From: Bacillota bacterium
Lineage (GTDB): Bacteria; Bacillota; Clostridia; Lachnospirales; Lachnospiraceae
Direction: 5' to 3'
Assembly (NCBI GenBank): GCA_022717655.1
Contig: JAIIAN010000033.1
Span: 1 to 20,499 of the forward strand
DNA length: 20,499 nt
Made by a program: the position numbers and the translations under genes. This document shows, one piece after another, positions 8,158 through 16,236 of the stretch. A model generated the notes under the pieces. The model searched no databases. It saw only the letters and a program-made list of their open reading frames with translations, and had not been told where the DNA came from. Positions within the stretch are counted from its first letter, which is position 1; every line of letters begins with the position of its first letter.

Positions 8158-8163
8158 TATAAT
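8158..8163 (+). promoter_or_regulatory. Possible -10 box for the genes at 8239-9503
   Basis: A perfect TATAAT lies at 8158-8163 on the plus strand, 76 nt before the first small ORF. No convincing -35 box is visible at the right distance, which could mean the promoter needs an activator. The TGTCACA repeats lie 25-45 nt upstream. Confidence 0.3.
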
Positions 8164-8238
8164 TAGATATATAAGGGAAAATAGAAGATTAGCAAAAACA
8201 ATGTAAAAATATTTAGAAAATAATGTAAGTAGTTAGTT

Positions 8239-8301
8239 ATGGATGAAATCCTTCTTATTGCGCATTTGTATAGTGAGGGGTACAACGTTCAGATAAGATG
8301 A
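8239..8301 (+). CDS. Possible 20-aa leader ORF coupled to the next gene
   Basis: The ORF runs from ATG 8239 to TGA 8299-8301 and encodes MDEILLIAHLYSEGYNVQIR. Its stop overlaps the ATG at 8298 as ATGA, a typical coupling signal. The downstream gene lacks a well-placed ribosome binding site of its own, which makes coupling attractive. However, this ORF also has only a weak binding site. It could be a chance ORF or the remnant of a longer gene. Confidence 0.25.
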   Translation: MDEILLIAHLYSEGYNVQIR

Positions 8302-8837
8302 ATAGAGGGGTGGAAAAGAAGGTGGGATACAATGGAGATTGTAGGGATTGTCTTTATTATCGTGATTATTTCCATCAAACTGCGCGTGATGAATGGCGTT
8401 GTGATTATGCCGGAGAATATTTTAACGATAGATATGGCAACACTTGCAGAGATTATGTTGATAGAGAAGCTTATGAGCGGAGAAAAAGAGCTGATGAACA
8501 AAAAACGCAGGATTTGAAGGACATTGTTGTTGGGGTTAGTGTGGCTGAAGATTTTCAGGAAATGCAAGAATTGGAAGAGGAGCACCGAGGAGAAAAATCA
8601 ACTAGCTTTGGATGTATAACTTGGATAATTATTATTGCTGTTTTATTTGGAGTAGTTGGCATGATAGATAAGATTCTACCAGCACCGTTAAGTTATATAC
8701 CGTTTGCATTAGTCATGTATGGATTGTACAAGATGCATAAGGTGTTTTTTGGTAGGAGTGAGACTAATACGCTGTTAATAGTTTTAGGCGCTATGATGGC
8801 GTTTGGGTTATTTGTGGCGGCGTTGATGAGAAGATAG
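8298..8837 (+). CDS. Unrecognised Cys-rich membrane protein
   Basis: I do not recognise this 179-aa protein. The N-terminal 55 residues contain C15-x2-C18 in GDCRDCLYYRDYF, then C35 and C50 near further Tyr and Asp residues. This is compatible with a small zinc-binding knuckle facing the cytoplasm. A charged linker rich in Glu, Lys and Arg follows (about 55-100). After it come three hydrophobic segments at about 105-125, 129-148 and 157-177, so the protein probably sits in the membrane. The start is uncertain: ATG 8298 overlaps the stop of a 20-aa ORF, while an in-frame GTG at 8322 lies closer to the GAGGGG at 8304. It lies 21 nt ahead of a secreted-protein gene and upstream of cas10 on the same strand; a link to the CRISPR system is only possible. 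Confidence 0.55.
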   Translation: MNRGVEKKVGYNGDCRDCLYYRDYFHQTARDEWRCDYAGEYFNDRYGNTCRDYVDREAYERRKRADEQKTQDLKDIVVGVSVAEDFQEMQELEEEHRGEKSTSFGCITWIIIIAVLFGVVGMIDKILPAPLSYIPFALVMYGLYKMHKVFFGRSETNTLLIVLGAMMAFGLFVAALMRR

Positions 8838-8858
8838 GTTTATTGGAGGTAATATATT

Positions 8859-9503
8859 ATGAAAAAGATTTTTTTATTAGTAACATTATTATTGAGCCTG
8901 GCAAGTGTGGCGTTTGCGTCAACAACGCAATTTAATCAACCAGTATATTTAGGCTGGTATGCGAATACGAGAGCTGGTGGGCCTAGTCCTGCTATAGCTA
9001 AAGGATATGATTATAAAACTTACGATAGCTTCACGTTCGGCAGAGGTTCAGAAGCATTAACGTTTAAATTTGCAAATCATTATTATAATGGGAGAGCGGG
9101 ATCATCCCATACTAAGGGTGTATATGTAGGTGAAAACTTCATCTTAAAAAATATAGTTGCATGTCCAGAAATATATAAAATAACGGATAATCATGGTAGA
9201 ACGTTTTATTTATCAAAGGGCATAACTAGCGGACCGTCGCAAGTTTTTCTGCTTATGGGGAAATGCGCTAATAGTTACTATAATTATATAGGAATTGCTG
9301 ATTTAAAAAATTATTGTGCAGATATAGAGTTTATGGATCATAATGGTGCTCCACGTTTAGGTGAAATAAATATACAAGGTAATAAAATCATATTGCCATA
9401 TACTAGGTCGTATAGCAAAAATAATACTTATATAGCAGGTGAATTTATTTTTGAATGGGATGATAATGTGCAGTGGTTTGGAATTAAACATGTTGAGTAT
9501 TGA
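8859..9503 (+). CDS. Unrecognised secreted protein with signal peptide
   Basis: The 214-aa protein begins with a clear Sec signal peptide: MKK, then a Leu-rich core, then AFA followed by S21, where signal peptidase I would cut. TTGGAGG lies at a normal distance before the ATG. The mature part (about 194 aa) is rich in Tyr, Asn and Gly and has alternating hydrophobic stretches that suggest beta strands. I see no catalytic motif and no cell-wall anchor. It follows the Cys-rich membrane gene by 21 nt and probably shares its transcript. It precedes cas10 by 45 nt, but an exported protein is not an expected part of a Csm system, so this is probably a neighbour and not a component. Confidence 0.6.
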   Translation: MKKIFLLVTLLLSLASVAFASTTQFNQPVYLGWYANTRAGGPSPAIAKGYDYKTYDSFTFGRGSEALTFKFANHYYNGRAGSSHTKGVYVGENFILKNIVACPEIYKITDNHGRTFYLSKGITSGPSQVFLLMGKCANSYYNYIGIADLKNYCADIEFMDHNGAPRLGEINIQGNKIILPYTRSYSKNNTYIAGEFIFEWDDNVQWFGIKHVEY

Positions 9504-9522
9504 AAGAAATTAGGCTTATAAC
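9493..9522 (+). promoter_or_regulatory. Possible promoter of the csm operon
   Basis: TTGAGT at 9493-9498 and TATAAC at 9517-9522 are 18 bp apart and lie just before cas10, partly within the end of the preceding gene. Both boxes are imperfect. Read-through from the genes before cas10 is the other possibility, since no terminator hairpin separates them. Confidence 0.35.
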
Positions 9523-9548
9523 AATTCTTATATATAGGAGAAATACAA

Positions 9549-12023
9549 ATGGCAGATATGGATATCTTGATAAAAGCATCTTTGTTACATGATATAGGAA
9601 AACTGTGTTGTTATTCAGATAGCAACATAAAGAATTATTCTGAAGCAAGTATAGAATTTTTAAGTAATGTTTCAGAAGATAGCGATTATGCTAGAAAGAT
9701 ACTGAATTGTATAAGTGCTTTTAATAGCATTTCTATACCTAAAGCAAGCGACGATAATAATGTGGCTTATATTATATACGAAGCAAATAATATAGCAAAT
9801 AGTGAAGAAGAATATATCTCAAAAAGTATAGATGAACCTAATTGTCTGCATAGTATTTTTAATATTTTTGGAGATATTAAATCTAAAGATGTTTCTAATT
9901 ATTATCCTATAGAGTTAAGTGGAAAGAATAAATTTAATTATCCTTATGTTTATAATAAAACAAATGCATTAAAAAAAGAATATAAAAAATTAGTAGATAT
10001 CCTTGCTTATAGTTTTCAAGCTGAACCATTTGAAAAAATGGATAATAATCGCTTATTAACTATTCTAGAGGACACAGTATCATTTGTTTCAGATTGTACG
10101 AATAGAAAATCAGTATCTGACATTTCTCTTTATATCCATTCTAAAATCACTGCAGCTATAGCAAGCTGTATGTATCAATACTTTGCAGCTAAAAACATAA
10201 CGGATTATAAAAAATTCTGCTTTAGCAAAGCGAATGCAGAATTTAGAAATGAGGCTGCCTTTCTGCTGATTTCCGGTGATTTTTCTGGTATTCAAAGCTT
10301 TATCTATACCATTCCATCTAAGGGAGCGTTAAAATCCTTACGTGGGCGTTCCTTCTATCTGGAAATCCTCATGGAAAATTTTATAGATGAAATGCTTGAA
10401 GCCTTAGATTTATGTAGAGCTAACCTGCTTTATACGGGTGGTGGACATTTTTATGTTTTAGCAGCCAATACGGAAAAGACCAGGCAGACTATTGAGGCAC
10501 TGAAGGTGAAGTTTAACCAGTGGCTGCTAGCAAAATTTGGTACGCAGCTATATATGGCTATGGGATATGCTCAGTGCTCTGCTAATGATTTACGTTCATC
10601 TGGTACGCAAAGAAATGTTTTTGCTGCTGTTAGCAAGGAGCTTAATAAGGACAAGCTTTGTCGTTATGACGCAGATAGCTTAGAGCAGCTTTTTGATAGT
10701 AATAGCATTTATAATAAGAATATGGATAAGGCAAGAGAATGCTCTATCTGCCATTTATCTAGTACGGAGCTGCAGAAGGTTGATAATATCAGTGAAGGCT
10801 ATGTTTGTTCTACCTGCGCTGGCTTATATGAATTAGGTGGAGTTTTATTTCAAAAAGAAGTATTTGTAATCCTGGATACAGCGGTGGAAAACAGCTTAGA
10901 GGTATTTGGCAGCGATAAGCAGCTTTATCTTGCTGTTGTAAATAACAAGGAGCTGGAAAAATACGCTGATCATATAGTGCGCATTTACAGCAAGAATGAG
11001 GCAGTAACAGGAAAGTTTATCAGCACACGCTTGTGGCTTGCTGATTACTATTCTGCTGGTGAAAAGGGAGAAGTCTTAGAGTTTGAAAAATTAGCAGAAG
11101 CTTGCTGTGATGGGCAGCATGGTATTAAGCGCCTTGGTGTATTGCGAGCCGACGTGGATAATTTAGGTGCGGCTTTTATTGGTGGATTTGTACATCAGCA
11201 GGCAGCTGAGCCTGAAAAATATGCTACCTTATCGCGCTATGCAGATTTATCTAGAGACTTAGGTTTGTTTTTTAAGCTGGCAGTAGATAAGCTTTGCAAG
11301 GGTGAATTAACAGGCTTTGATATCAACGATAAACAGCAGCCCTTTAGCTTATTTGGTTTGTCTAAGGATAAACAGCGCAAGGTACACGTAGTTTATTCCG
11401 GTGGTGACGATATGTTTATTGTTGGCGCGTGGGATGAGCTTTTAGAGCTGGCTGTTGATATCAGGAGAGCCTTTAGTAAGTTTACTAATGATAAGCTGAG
11501 CTTTTCTGCTGGCTTGGCGTTATTTAATCCTGGTTATCCGATTAGCAAGATGGCAGAAATTACAGGTATGCTGGAAGGTGCAGCGAAGGATAATGGTAAA
11601 AACAGTATTGCTCTTTTTGGCTTAGAGACAGAGCAGCATGATAGGGAAACAAAGCTTGCGTGTAAGCATGTCTATCAGTGGCCAGATTTTACCGCTAAGG
11701 TGTGTGCAGAAAAGCTGCAGTTTTTGTTGAACCATCTTACCTTTGAGAATGCTGAAAATAAAATTAAGGCAGGTATTTCCTTGCTGTACAGACTGCTTGA
11801 TTTAATTGAGTATAAGCAGAACGATAAGATTGATATCGCACGCTTTGCTTATACTTTGGGCAGAATGCAGCCAGCTAGTAGAGATAATCCATCCTTGCAG
11901 GCTTGCTATGCTGAGTTTAGCCAGCAGATGTATCAATGGTATATTCATGAAGAGGATAGAAAACAGCTTTTTACAGCGCTTAATTTGTTAATTTACTATA
12001 GACGTGAGGCGAAGGAGGCTTAA
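9549..12023 (+). CDS. cas10: Cas10/Csm1, large subunit of the type III-A complex
   Basis: Cas10 is the signalling subunit of the Csm complex. When crRNA pairs with target RNA, its palm makes cyclic oligoadenylate from ATP. The 824-aa protein has an N-terminal HD domain (H14-D15 in LLHDIGK), a first palm domain (GDFSGIQSFIY, then the GALKSLRGRSFYLE region), a zinc knuckle (C398, C401, C420, C423) and a second palm with G618-G619-D620-D621. The signalling site is therefore intact. The HD domain looks degenerate: where other Csm1 proteins have a second histidine, this one has Y30 (KNYSEASIEFL); the following RYH-type motif reads LNCIS; and the AD pair reads A79-N80. ssDNA cleavage is probably lost. 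The first 230 codons are visibly AT-richer than the rest. AGGAG precedes the ATG. csm2 follows after 8 nt. Confidence 0.96.
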   Translation: MADMDILIKASLLHDIGKLCCYSDSNIKNYSEASIEFLSNVSEDSDYARKILNCISAFNSISIPKASDDNNVAYIIYEANNIANSEEEYISKSIDEPNCLHSIFNIFGDIKSKDVSNYYPIELSGKNKFNYPYVYNKTNALKKEYKKLVDILAYSFQAEPFEKMDNNRLLTILEDTVSFVSDCTNRKSVSDISLYIHSKITAAIASCMYQYFAAKNITDYKKFCFSKANAEFRNEAAFLLISGDFSGIQSFIYTIPSKGALKSLRGRSFYLEILMENFIDEMLEALDLCRANLLYTGGGHFYVLAANTEKTRQTIEALKVKFNQWLLAKFGTQLYMAMGYAQCSANDLRSSGTQRNVFAAVSKELNKDKLCRYDADSLEQLFDSNSIYNKNMDKARECSICHLSSTELQKVDNISEGYVCSTCAGLYELGGVLFQKEVFVILDTAVENSLEVFGSDKQLYLAVVNNKELEKYADHIVRIYSKNEAVTGKFISTRLWLADYYSAGEKGEVLEFEKLAEACCDGQHGIKRLGVLRADVDNLGAAFIGGFVHQQAAEPEKYATLSRYADLSRDLGLFFKLAVDKLCKGELTGFDINDKQQPFSLFGLSKDKQRKVHVVYSGGDDMFIVGAWDELLELAVDIRRAFSKFTNDKLSFSAGLALFNPGYPISKMAEITGMLEGAAKDNGKNSIALFGLETEQHDRETKLACKHVYQWPDFTAKVCAEKLQFLLNHLTFENAENKIKAGISLLYRLLDLIEYKQNDKIDIARFAYTLGRMQPASRDNPSLQACYAEFSQQMYQWYIHEEDRKQLFTALNLLIYYRREAKEA

Positions 12024-12031
12024 TAACGGTT

Positions 12032-12547
12032 ATGAATGATATGCGTTCACAATTTGCTAAGCTTGGTTATGGACAAGCTTCGAAACCAGCAGGGAATAGA
12101 CAAGGCTATGGTCAAAATCAAGGCTATAATAAGAATACAGCTCCTACTTTTGTGTTAACTTTGAACTATGATCCCATTGATGATGCAGAAAAGGTAATCA
12201 ACCATCTTGAAAAAGATAAATATGGTAATATTGCGTTGACTACTTCGCAGATTAGAAAATTTTTAACTGCGGTTAATGTCGTAAGAAATAAGGTTGACTT
12301 GTATATAGCTCAAAATAAGGATGCTTATGAGCTTTCTATTGAATTAGCGGCAGAAGTAAAATTTTTAAAGGTAAATTTGTTGTATCAGGCAGGTAGAGCT
12401 AAAGCTGTTAAGGACTTCATGGAGATAAGCAATTTAGCTGCTATTATTGGCGATGTAGACAAGAATATCAAGAAATTTCAAAGGCTCTGCAAATATGTAG
12501 AAGCGTTAGTTGCTTATCATAAGTTTATGGGAGGTAAGGACAAATGA
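12032..12547 (+). CDS. csm2: Csm2, small helical subunit
   Basis: Csm2 copies form the inner filament of the type III-A complex and contact the target RNA. The 171-aa protein is longer than most family members, which I recall as about 120-140 aa. The extra part is an N-terminal tail of about 40 residues rich in Gly, Gln, Tyr and Asn, with GYGQ twice (GYGQASKPAGNRQGYGQNQG). The rest (about 45-168) is the expected all-helical domain (ALTTSQIRKFLTAV, then EVKFLKVNLLYQAGR). A GAAGGAGG site inside the end of cas10 serves its ATG. Its stop overlaps csm3 as ATGA. Identity is supported by position and by the helical core. Confidence 0.93.
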   Translation: MNDMRSQFAKLGYGQASKPAGNRQGYGQNQGYNKNTAPTFVLTLNYDPIDDAEKVINHLEKDKYGNIALTTSQIRKFLTAVNVVRNKVDLYIAQNKDAYELSIELAAEVKFLKVNLLYQAGRAKAVKDFMEISNLAAIIGDVDKNIKKFQRLCKYVEALVAYHKFMGGKDK

Positions 12548-13239
12548 CGGACGAAGCTAAGCGAGTGCCAAAGACTTTACAAGGCAAAATTATAATTACG
12601 GGTATTTTAAATGTGCTTACAGGTATGCACATTGGTGGTAGCAGTGAATTTGCTCCGATTGGTGCTGTAGACAGTCCGTTCATTCGTGATCCCTTTACTC
12701 ATGCGCCCATTATCCCTGGCAGTTCAATTAAAGGAAAAATGAGAACCTTATTGGCAAAGCTTTCCTGTAATGATTATATTTTAAATGCCATTGATAAGGA
12801 TAATGCTGTTGTCAGCCGTCTGTTTGGTGCAAGTGGTAAAAATTACGCTCTGCCTGCACGCTTGCAGTTCTTTGATTTGTTTGTGACGGAAGCAACTAAG
12901 AAAAATTTTACTGCTATTGAAACAGATACCTATATTGGCGAAGTAAAATTTGAAAATACTATTAGCAGAACCTCTGGTGTAGCCAATCCACGCCAGATTG
13001 AGCGTGTGCCTGCTGGTGCAGAATTTGTTTTTAAGCTGGTTTACAACGTAGAAAGTTTAGAAGAGGCTGAGGAGGATTTAAAAACTTTGGCAATAGGTTT
13101 TAAACTTTTAGAAAACGATTATCTTGGCGGTCATGGCTCTCGTGGCTATGGTCGCGTGCAATTGCAGGATATTCAGCTGAAGCCTATTGGTGATTTTGCT
13201 TTAAATTTAACCAAATACGAAGCAATGTTTAAGGATTGA
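12544..13239 (+). CDS. csm3: Csm3, backbone RAMP and target-RNA nuclease
   Basis: Csm3 forms the outer filament along the crRNA and cuts the target RNA every six nucleotides. The 231-aa protein has the family's opening motif with D43 (FAPIGAVDSPFIRDP), which matches the catalytic Asp33 of Streptococcus thermophilus Csm3. Other typical parts are the loop IPGSSIKGKMRTLLAK, the segment EVKFENTISR, ANPRQIERVP and the glycine-rich end YLGGHGSRGYGRV. All the residues one looks for are present, so target RNA cleavage should work. The N-terminus is about ten residues longer than in S. thermophilus. Overlaps with csm2 (ATGA) and a 6-nt gap to csm4 indicate one operon. Confidence 0.97.
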   Translation: MTDEAKRVPKTLQGKIIITGILNVLTGMHIGGSSEFAPIGAVDSPFIRDPFTHAPIIPGSSIKGKMRTLLAKLSCNDYILNAIDKDNAVVSRLFGASGKNYALPARLQFFDLFVTEATKKNFTAIETDTYIGEVKFENTISRTSGVANPRQIERVPAGAEFVFKLVYNVESLEEAEEDLKTLAIGFKLLENDYLGGHGSRGYGRVQLQDIQLKPIGDFALNLTKYEAMFKD

Positions 13240-13245
13240 TTGCTT

Positions 13246-14265
13246 ATGATTTATTACGCTTTTACGCTTAAATTTCTAACACCAGTGCATTTTGGTGATA
13301 CTGCCAGCGGGGGCAATCTGGATAAGATTGCTTTAAGCTGTAGCGCAGATACCCTATTTGCGGCTTTATGTAATGAAGCTGCAGCGCTGGATAGCATTAT
13401 ATTAGAGAAGCTTATTGCTGGCGTTAGGGAACAAAAAATAGTTTTTTCCAGCTTGTTTCCTTACTATCGTACAGAAAATGAAGACTTATATCTGTATCTG
13501 CCAAAGCCTTTACTTCAAATGGAGGCCAAAAAGCAAAACAGCAAAAGCTTTGCCGAGATGAAGCAGCTAGCCACGAAGCTGAAAAAGCAAAAGAAAACTA
13601 GCTATATCCGTGCCTCCGAGCTGCAAGCCTGGTTAAAAAATTGTCAGAAGGGTCAGCTCACTGATTATGAGGTGCCTGAATTTGCTGCTCCCTTTGTAGC
13701 AGGTAGAGTAAATTTACGTGAAGATAAGCCTCTACCATATTTTGTTGGTAGCTATATTTTTGACAAGAATGCTGGTCTTTATTTTCTTTGTGGTGTTGAG
13801 GATGATAACGAAGAAGATATTGCATGGATAAATGATTTGCTTAAACAGCTTGGTATGACAGGTATTGGTGGCAAACGCAGCAGTGGTTACGGTAAGTTTG
13901 AATTAGTGGGTGATTATTGTAATATCAATCCTGATAGTGGTGTTTATGATGATGATGTAGCTATAGGTGAGATGCTATTTAATAAAGAGAGCAGCATACA
14001 GATGTGTCTTGCTCCTGTATGTCCGTTAGCAGAAGAGATTGCTGCTGTCAAACAGGGGGCTTATAAGCTGGTGAAGCGCGGCGGTTTTATTTCTTCGCCT
14101 GTGACAGGTGAAAATATGAAGCGGAATAGTGTTTATATGCTGGCAGAGGGCTCGTGCTTTGCAAAACGCTTGCAGGGAAGCCTATTAAGGCAAGAGGTAG
14201 ATGGGATTGAGCATCCTGTTTATCGTGACGGTGTAGGAATGTTTGTGGGGTTGAAGAATGAATGA
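13246..14265 (+). CDS. csm4: Csm4, RAMP that holds the crRNA 5' handle
   Basis: Csm4 caps the Csm3 filament at the crRNA 5' end and binds Cas10. The 339-aa protein has an N-terminal RAMP domain (YAFTLKFLTPVHFG, then SADTLFAALCNEA), and the glycine-rich loop GIGGKRSSGYGKFE is in the middle, as expected for Csm4. A second RAMP fold follows (about 245-335). The start is ATG 13246, 6 nt after the csm3 stop; the in-frame TTG at 13240 would touch that stop and is less likely. An AAGG lies 11 nt upstream, so coupling to csm3 is likely. It overlaps csm5 by 8 nt. Confidence 0.94.
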   Translation: MIYYAFTLKFLTPVHFGDTASGGNLDKIALSCSADTLFAALCNEAAALDSIILEKLIAGVREQKIVFSSLFPYYRTENEDLYLYLPKPLLQMEAKKQNSKSFAEMKQLATKLKKQKKTSYIRASELQAWLKNCQKGQLTDYEVPEFAAPFVAGRVNLREDKPLPYFVGSYIFDKNAGLYFLCGVEDDNEEDIAWINDLLKQLGMTGIGGKRSSGYGKFELVGDYCNINPDSGVYDDDVAIGEMLFNKESSIQMCLAPVCPLAEEIAAVKQGAYKLVKRGGFISSPVTGENMKRNSVYMLAEGSCFAKRLQGSLLRQEVDGIEHPVYRDGVGMFVGLKNE

Positions 14266-15433
14266 GCTAAATTTTCAACAAGAGGTTGGCAGGTTATGCC
14301 TGCAAATTATTACACCTGTCTATATTGGTGATGGGACTAAGCTGACAGCGAAGGATTATTTTTACTCTTCTAAAGAGCAAAAAGCATATTTTTTCAATGT
14401 TCGTAAGTGGCATCAGTTTATTTATCAACATGGGTTATTTTCTGCTTACGAAAAGTATATCAGTAATGTTCATGATAAAAGAAATTTACTAACTTGGCTA
14501 GAAGAACATGATTTCACATTGGAAGATGTGAAAGATATTATTACTAGTGAGTCATTTGCAACAGTGAATATTATTAATGTAGAAAAAAAGAATACGCTTA
14601 ATGATGTGGATAAGCACGTTCATCAGTTAGATGGTTCTTTATATGTGCCTGGCAGTAGTATTAAGGGTGCCTTTAGAAGTGCTATTTTACATGCATTGCT
14701 GAAGAAAAAGCCAGCTATTAAAAATAGATATTGGCAGCTAGTTAATGCAGAGATTAATAAGCCTTATTTTAATCCAAGAAAAAGTTTAAACCGTCTAACT
14801 ACCAATTTGGAAAACGATTTACTGCATACCTTACAGCTTGAGGAAAAGCATAAGCCTGTACCTAGTAATAATGCAGTATGTAGCTCACTTCGTGGCTTAC
14901 AGGTTAGCGATACTTTGCGTAGTGAAAATATACAGGTAGCTATTTTGCAGAAAATAGATGCTGGCTTTAATAAATTTGGCAAGGCTGGTTTTCATCCGTT
15001 GCCAATTTTTAAAGAATGTATGCTTCCTGGAGCTAAGCTGATGTTTGATGTAAAATTAGATAAAGCAATGATGGCTACTGTAGGTATTAATAGTATTGAT
15101 GATTTACTTTCAATAACACAACAATATGTTGATGAAATAATTCGCATTTTAAAGGATGCATTTAAAAAAGAACATCCTGATCCATTCTGTGGTATTGATG
15201 CAGCTAATATTTTTGTTGGAGGTAATGTTGGATTTCATAGTAAAACATTATTAGCATTACTGGCTCCAGATGATAATACAGCTAAAAATACTATAAAAGT
15301 ACTATTAAATAAAGAATTTCCAAAGCACGAACATATTATATATGATAAATTTGCTTCTCCGCGTCTGCTAAAGTGCACTATATATAACGGGGAATTGCTT
15401 ATGATGGGCTTAGCAGAGGTGCGACGCATATGA
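14258..15433 (+). CDS. csm5: Csm5, RAMP at the crRNA 3' end
   Basis: Csm5 caps the opposite end of the Csm3 filament and is needed for crRNA 3' maturation, where it recruits host nucleases. The 391-aa protein has the RAMP start LCLQIITPVYIGDGT, the loop YVPGSSIKGAFRSAILHALL (about residues 127-146) and a glycine-rich motif NIFVGGNVGFHSKT near 313-326. The length is normal. Codon use is AT-richer than in csm3, csm4 and cas6. It overlaps csm4 by 8 nt, and its stop overlaps cas6 as ATGA, so translation along the operon is coupled. Confidence 0.95.
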   Translation: MNELNFQQEVGRLCLQIITPVYIGDGTKLTAKDYFYSSKEQKAYFFNVRKWHQFIYQHGLFSAYEKYISNVHDKRNLLTWLEEHDFTLEDVKDIITSESFATVNIINVEKKNTLNDVDKHVHQLDGSLYVPGSSIKGAFRSAILHALLKKKPAIKNRYWQLVNAEINKPYFNPRKSLNRLTTNLENDLLHTLQLEEKHKPVPSNNAVCSSLRGLQVSDTLRSENIQVAILQKIDAGFNKFGKAGFHPLPIFKECMLPGAKLMFDVKLDKAMMATVGINSIDDLLSITQQYVDEIIRILKDAFKKEHPDPFCGIDAANIFVGGNVGFHSKTLLALLAPDDNTAKNTIKVLLNKEFPKHEHIIYDKFASPRLLKCTIYNGELLMMGLAEVRRI

Positions 15434-16194
15434 TACAAGCATTGGAAATTAAATTGGCAGCGCCAGCGGCAGTTAAGCTACCACAATCTGCCTGCTCACT
15501 TTTGCATGGTGTGCTGATGGAGCAGATAGATAGTGCATATGCGGATTTTTTGCATCAGAATGCGTTGCGTCCCTATAGCCAATATCTGCATTTTGAAAAA
15601 GAAAAAAATGCTTTGTATTGGCGGATAACAGCGCTGAATGAGGAAGCCAAGAATGAAATTTTGGCAGCTGCCTTTGCGCTGCCGCAGACGGTGCTTTTAA
15701 AGCAAAAAAATATAGAGCTGCAGCTTGTGAGTAAGGAGCTTTTGCCAGCTACGGATTATGGCAGCCTGGCAGAAAAATATTTTACTCAGCCCTTAGCTAG
15801 CAGATATTTAAGTCTGGATTTTATTACCTCGTGTAGCTTTAAAAGTGAAGGACAATATGTTATTTTTCCCCAGGTACCATTTTTGTTGCGTAGCCTGATT
15901 AAGCGCTGGAATGCTTTTGCAGATAGGGAAAGGCTGGATGCGCAGGGCTTGGTGGATGATTTGGCGCAGGATGTGTATGTTGCAGATTATAAGCTGCGCT
16001 TGCAGCCCTTTAGCGTCGATGGAGCACGCATCCCTGCCTTTAGGGGGAATTATACGTTAGGCATGAAGAATAATCTGATGAGTAATAGAATAATTGCTAT
16101 GCTTGGCGACTATGCTAATTATTGTGGCATTGGTATTAAAACTGCGCTGGGGATGGGCGCGGTGCGCACGTCGTTGAAGGAGAAGTTTTATTGA
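15430..16194 (+). CDS. cas6: Cas6, CRISPR RNA endoribonuclease
   Basis: Cas6 cuts the array transcript at the base of each repeat hairpin and so makes the 8-nt 5' handle of the crRNA. The 254-aa protein has the two-ferredoxin-fold layout. An early segment NALRPYSQYLHFE matches the region before the active site in the family. The C-terminal glycine-rich loop (YCGIGIKTALGMGAV, about 230-245) is diagnostic. I cannot assign the catalytic histidine with confidence. ATG 15430 overlaps the csm5 stop as ATGA. The array begins about 135 nt after the stop, and the repeats carry the hairpin such an enzyme needs. Confidence 0.92.
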   Translation: MIQALEIKLAAPAAVKLPQSACSLLHGVLMEQIDSAYADFLHQNALRPYSQYLHFEKEKNALYWRITALNEEAKNEILAAAFALPQTVLLKQKNIELQLVSKELLPATDYGSLAEKYFTQPLASRYLSLDFITSCSFKSEGQYVIFPQVPFLLRSLIKRWNAFADRERLDAQGLVDDLAQDVYVADYKLRLQPFSVDGARIPAFRGNYTLGMKNNLMSNRIIAMLGDYANYCGIGIKTALGMGAVRTSLKEKFY

Positions 16195-16200
16195 TTTGCG

Positions 16201-16220
16201 CCGCTCCGCTTGTGGAGCGG
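16201..16220 (+). promoter_or_regulatory. GC-rich hairpin at the start of the CRISPR leader
   Basis: CCGCTCC at 16201-16207 pairs perfectly with GGAGCGG at 16214-16220 around the loop GCTTGT, right after the cas6 stop. There is no immediate T-run (ATTTGAGGAGATTTTT follows), so it is not a standard terminator. A second perfect 7-bp stem (GCGCCGC 16276-16282 with GCGGCGC 16288-16294) lies in the same leader. They could slow the polymerase or shape the leader RNA. Confidence 0.4.
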
Positions 16221-16236
16221 ATTTGAGGAGATTTTT

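Noticed and set aside
8332..8517. A 61-codon plus-strand frame that overlaps the Cys-rich membrane gene
   Set aside because: It lies entirely inside the longer frame at 8298-8837, whose Cys pattern and membrane segments look like a real protein.
9549..12023. Cas10 as a type III-B/Cmr protein
   Set aside because: The gene order with csm2, csm3, csm4, csm5 and csm6 and the ACGGAAA repeat end all point to III-A.
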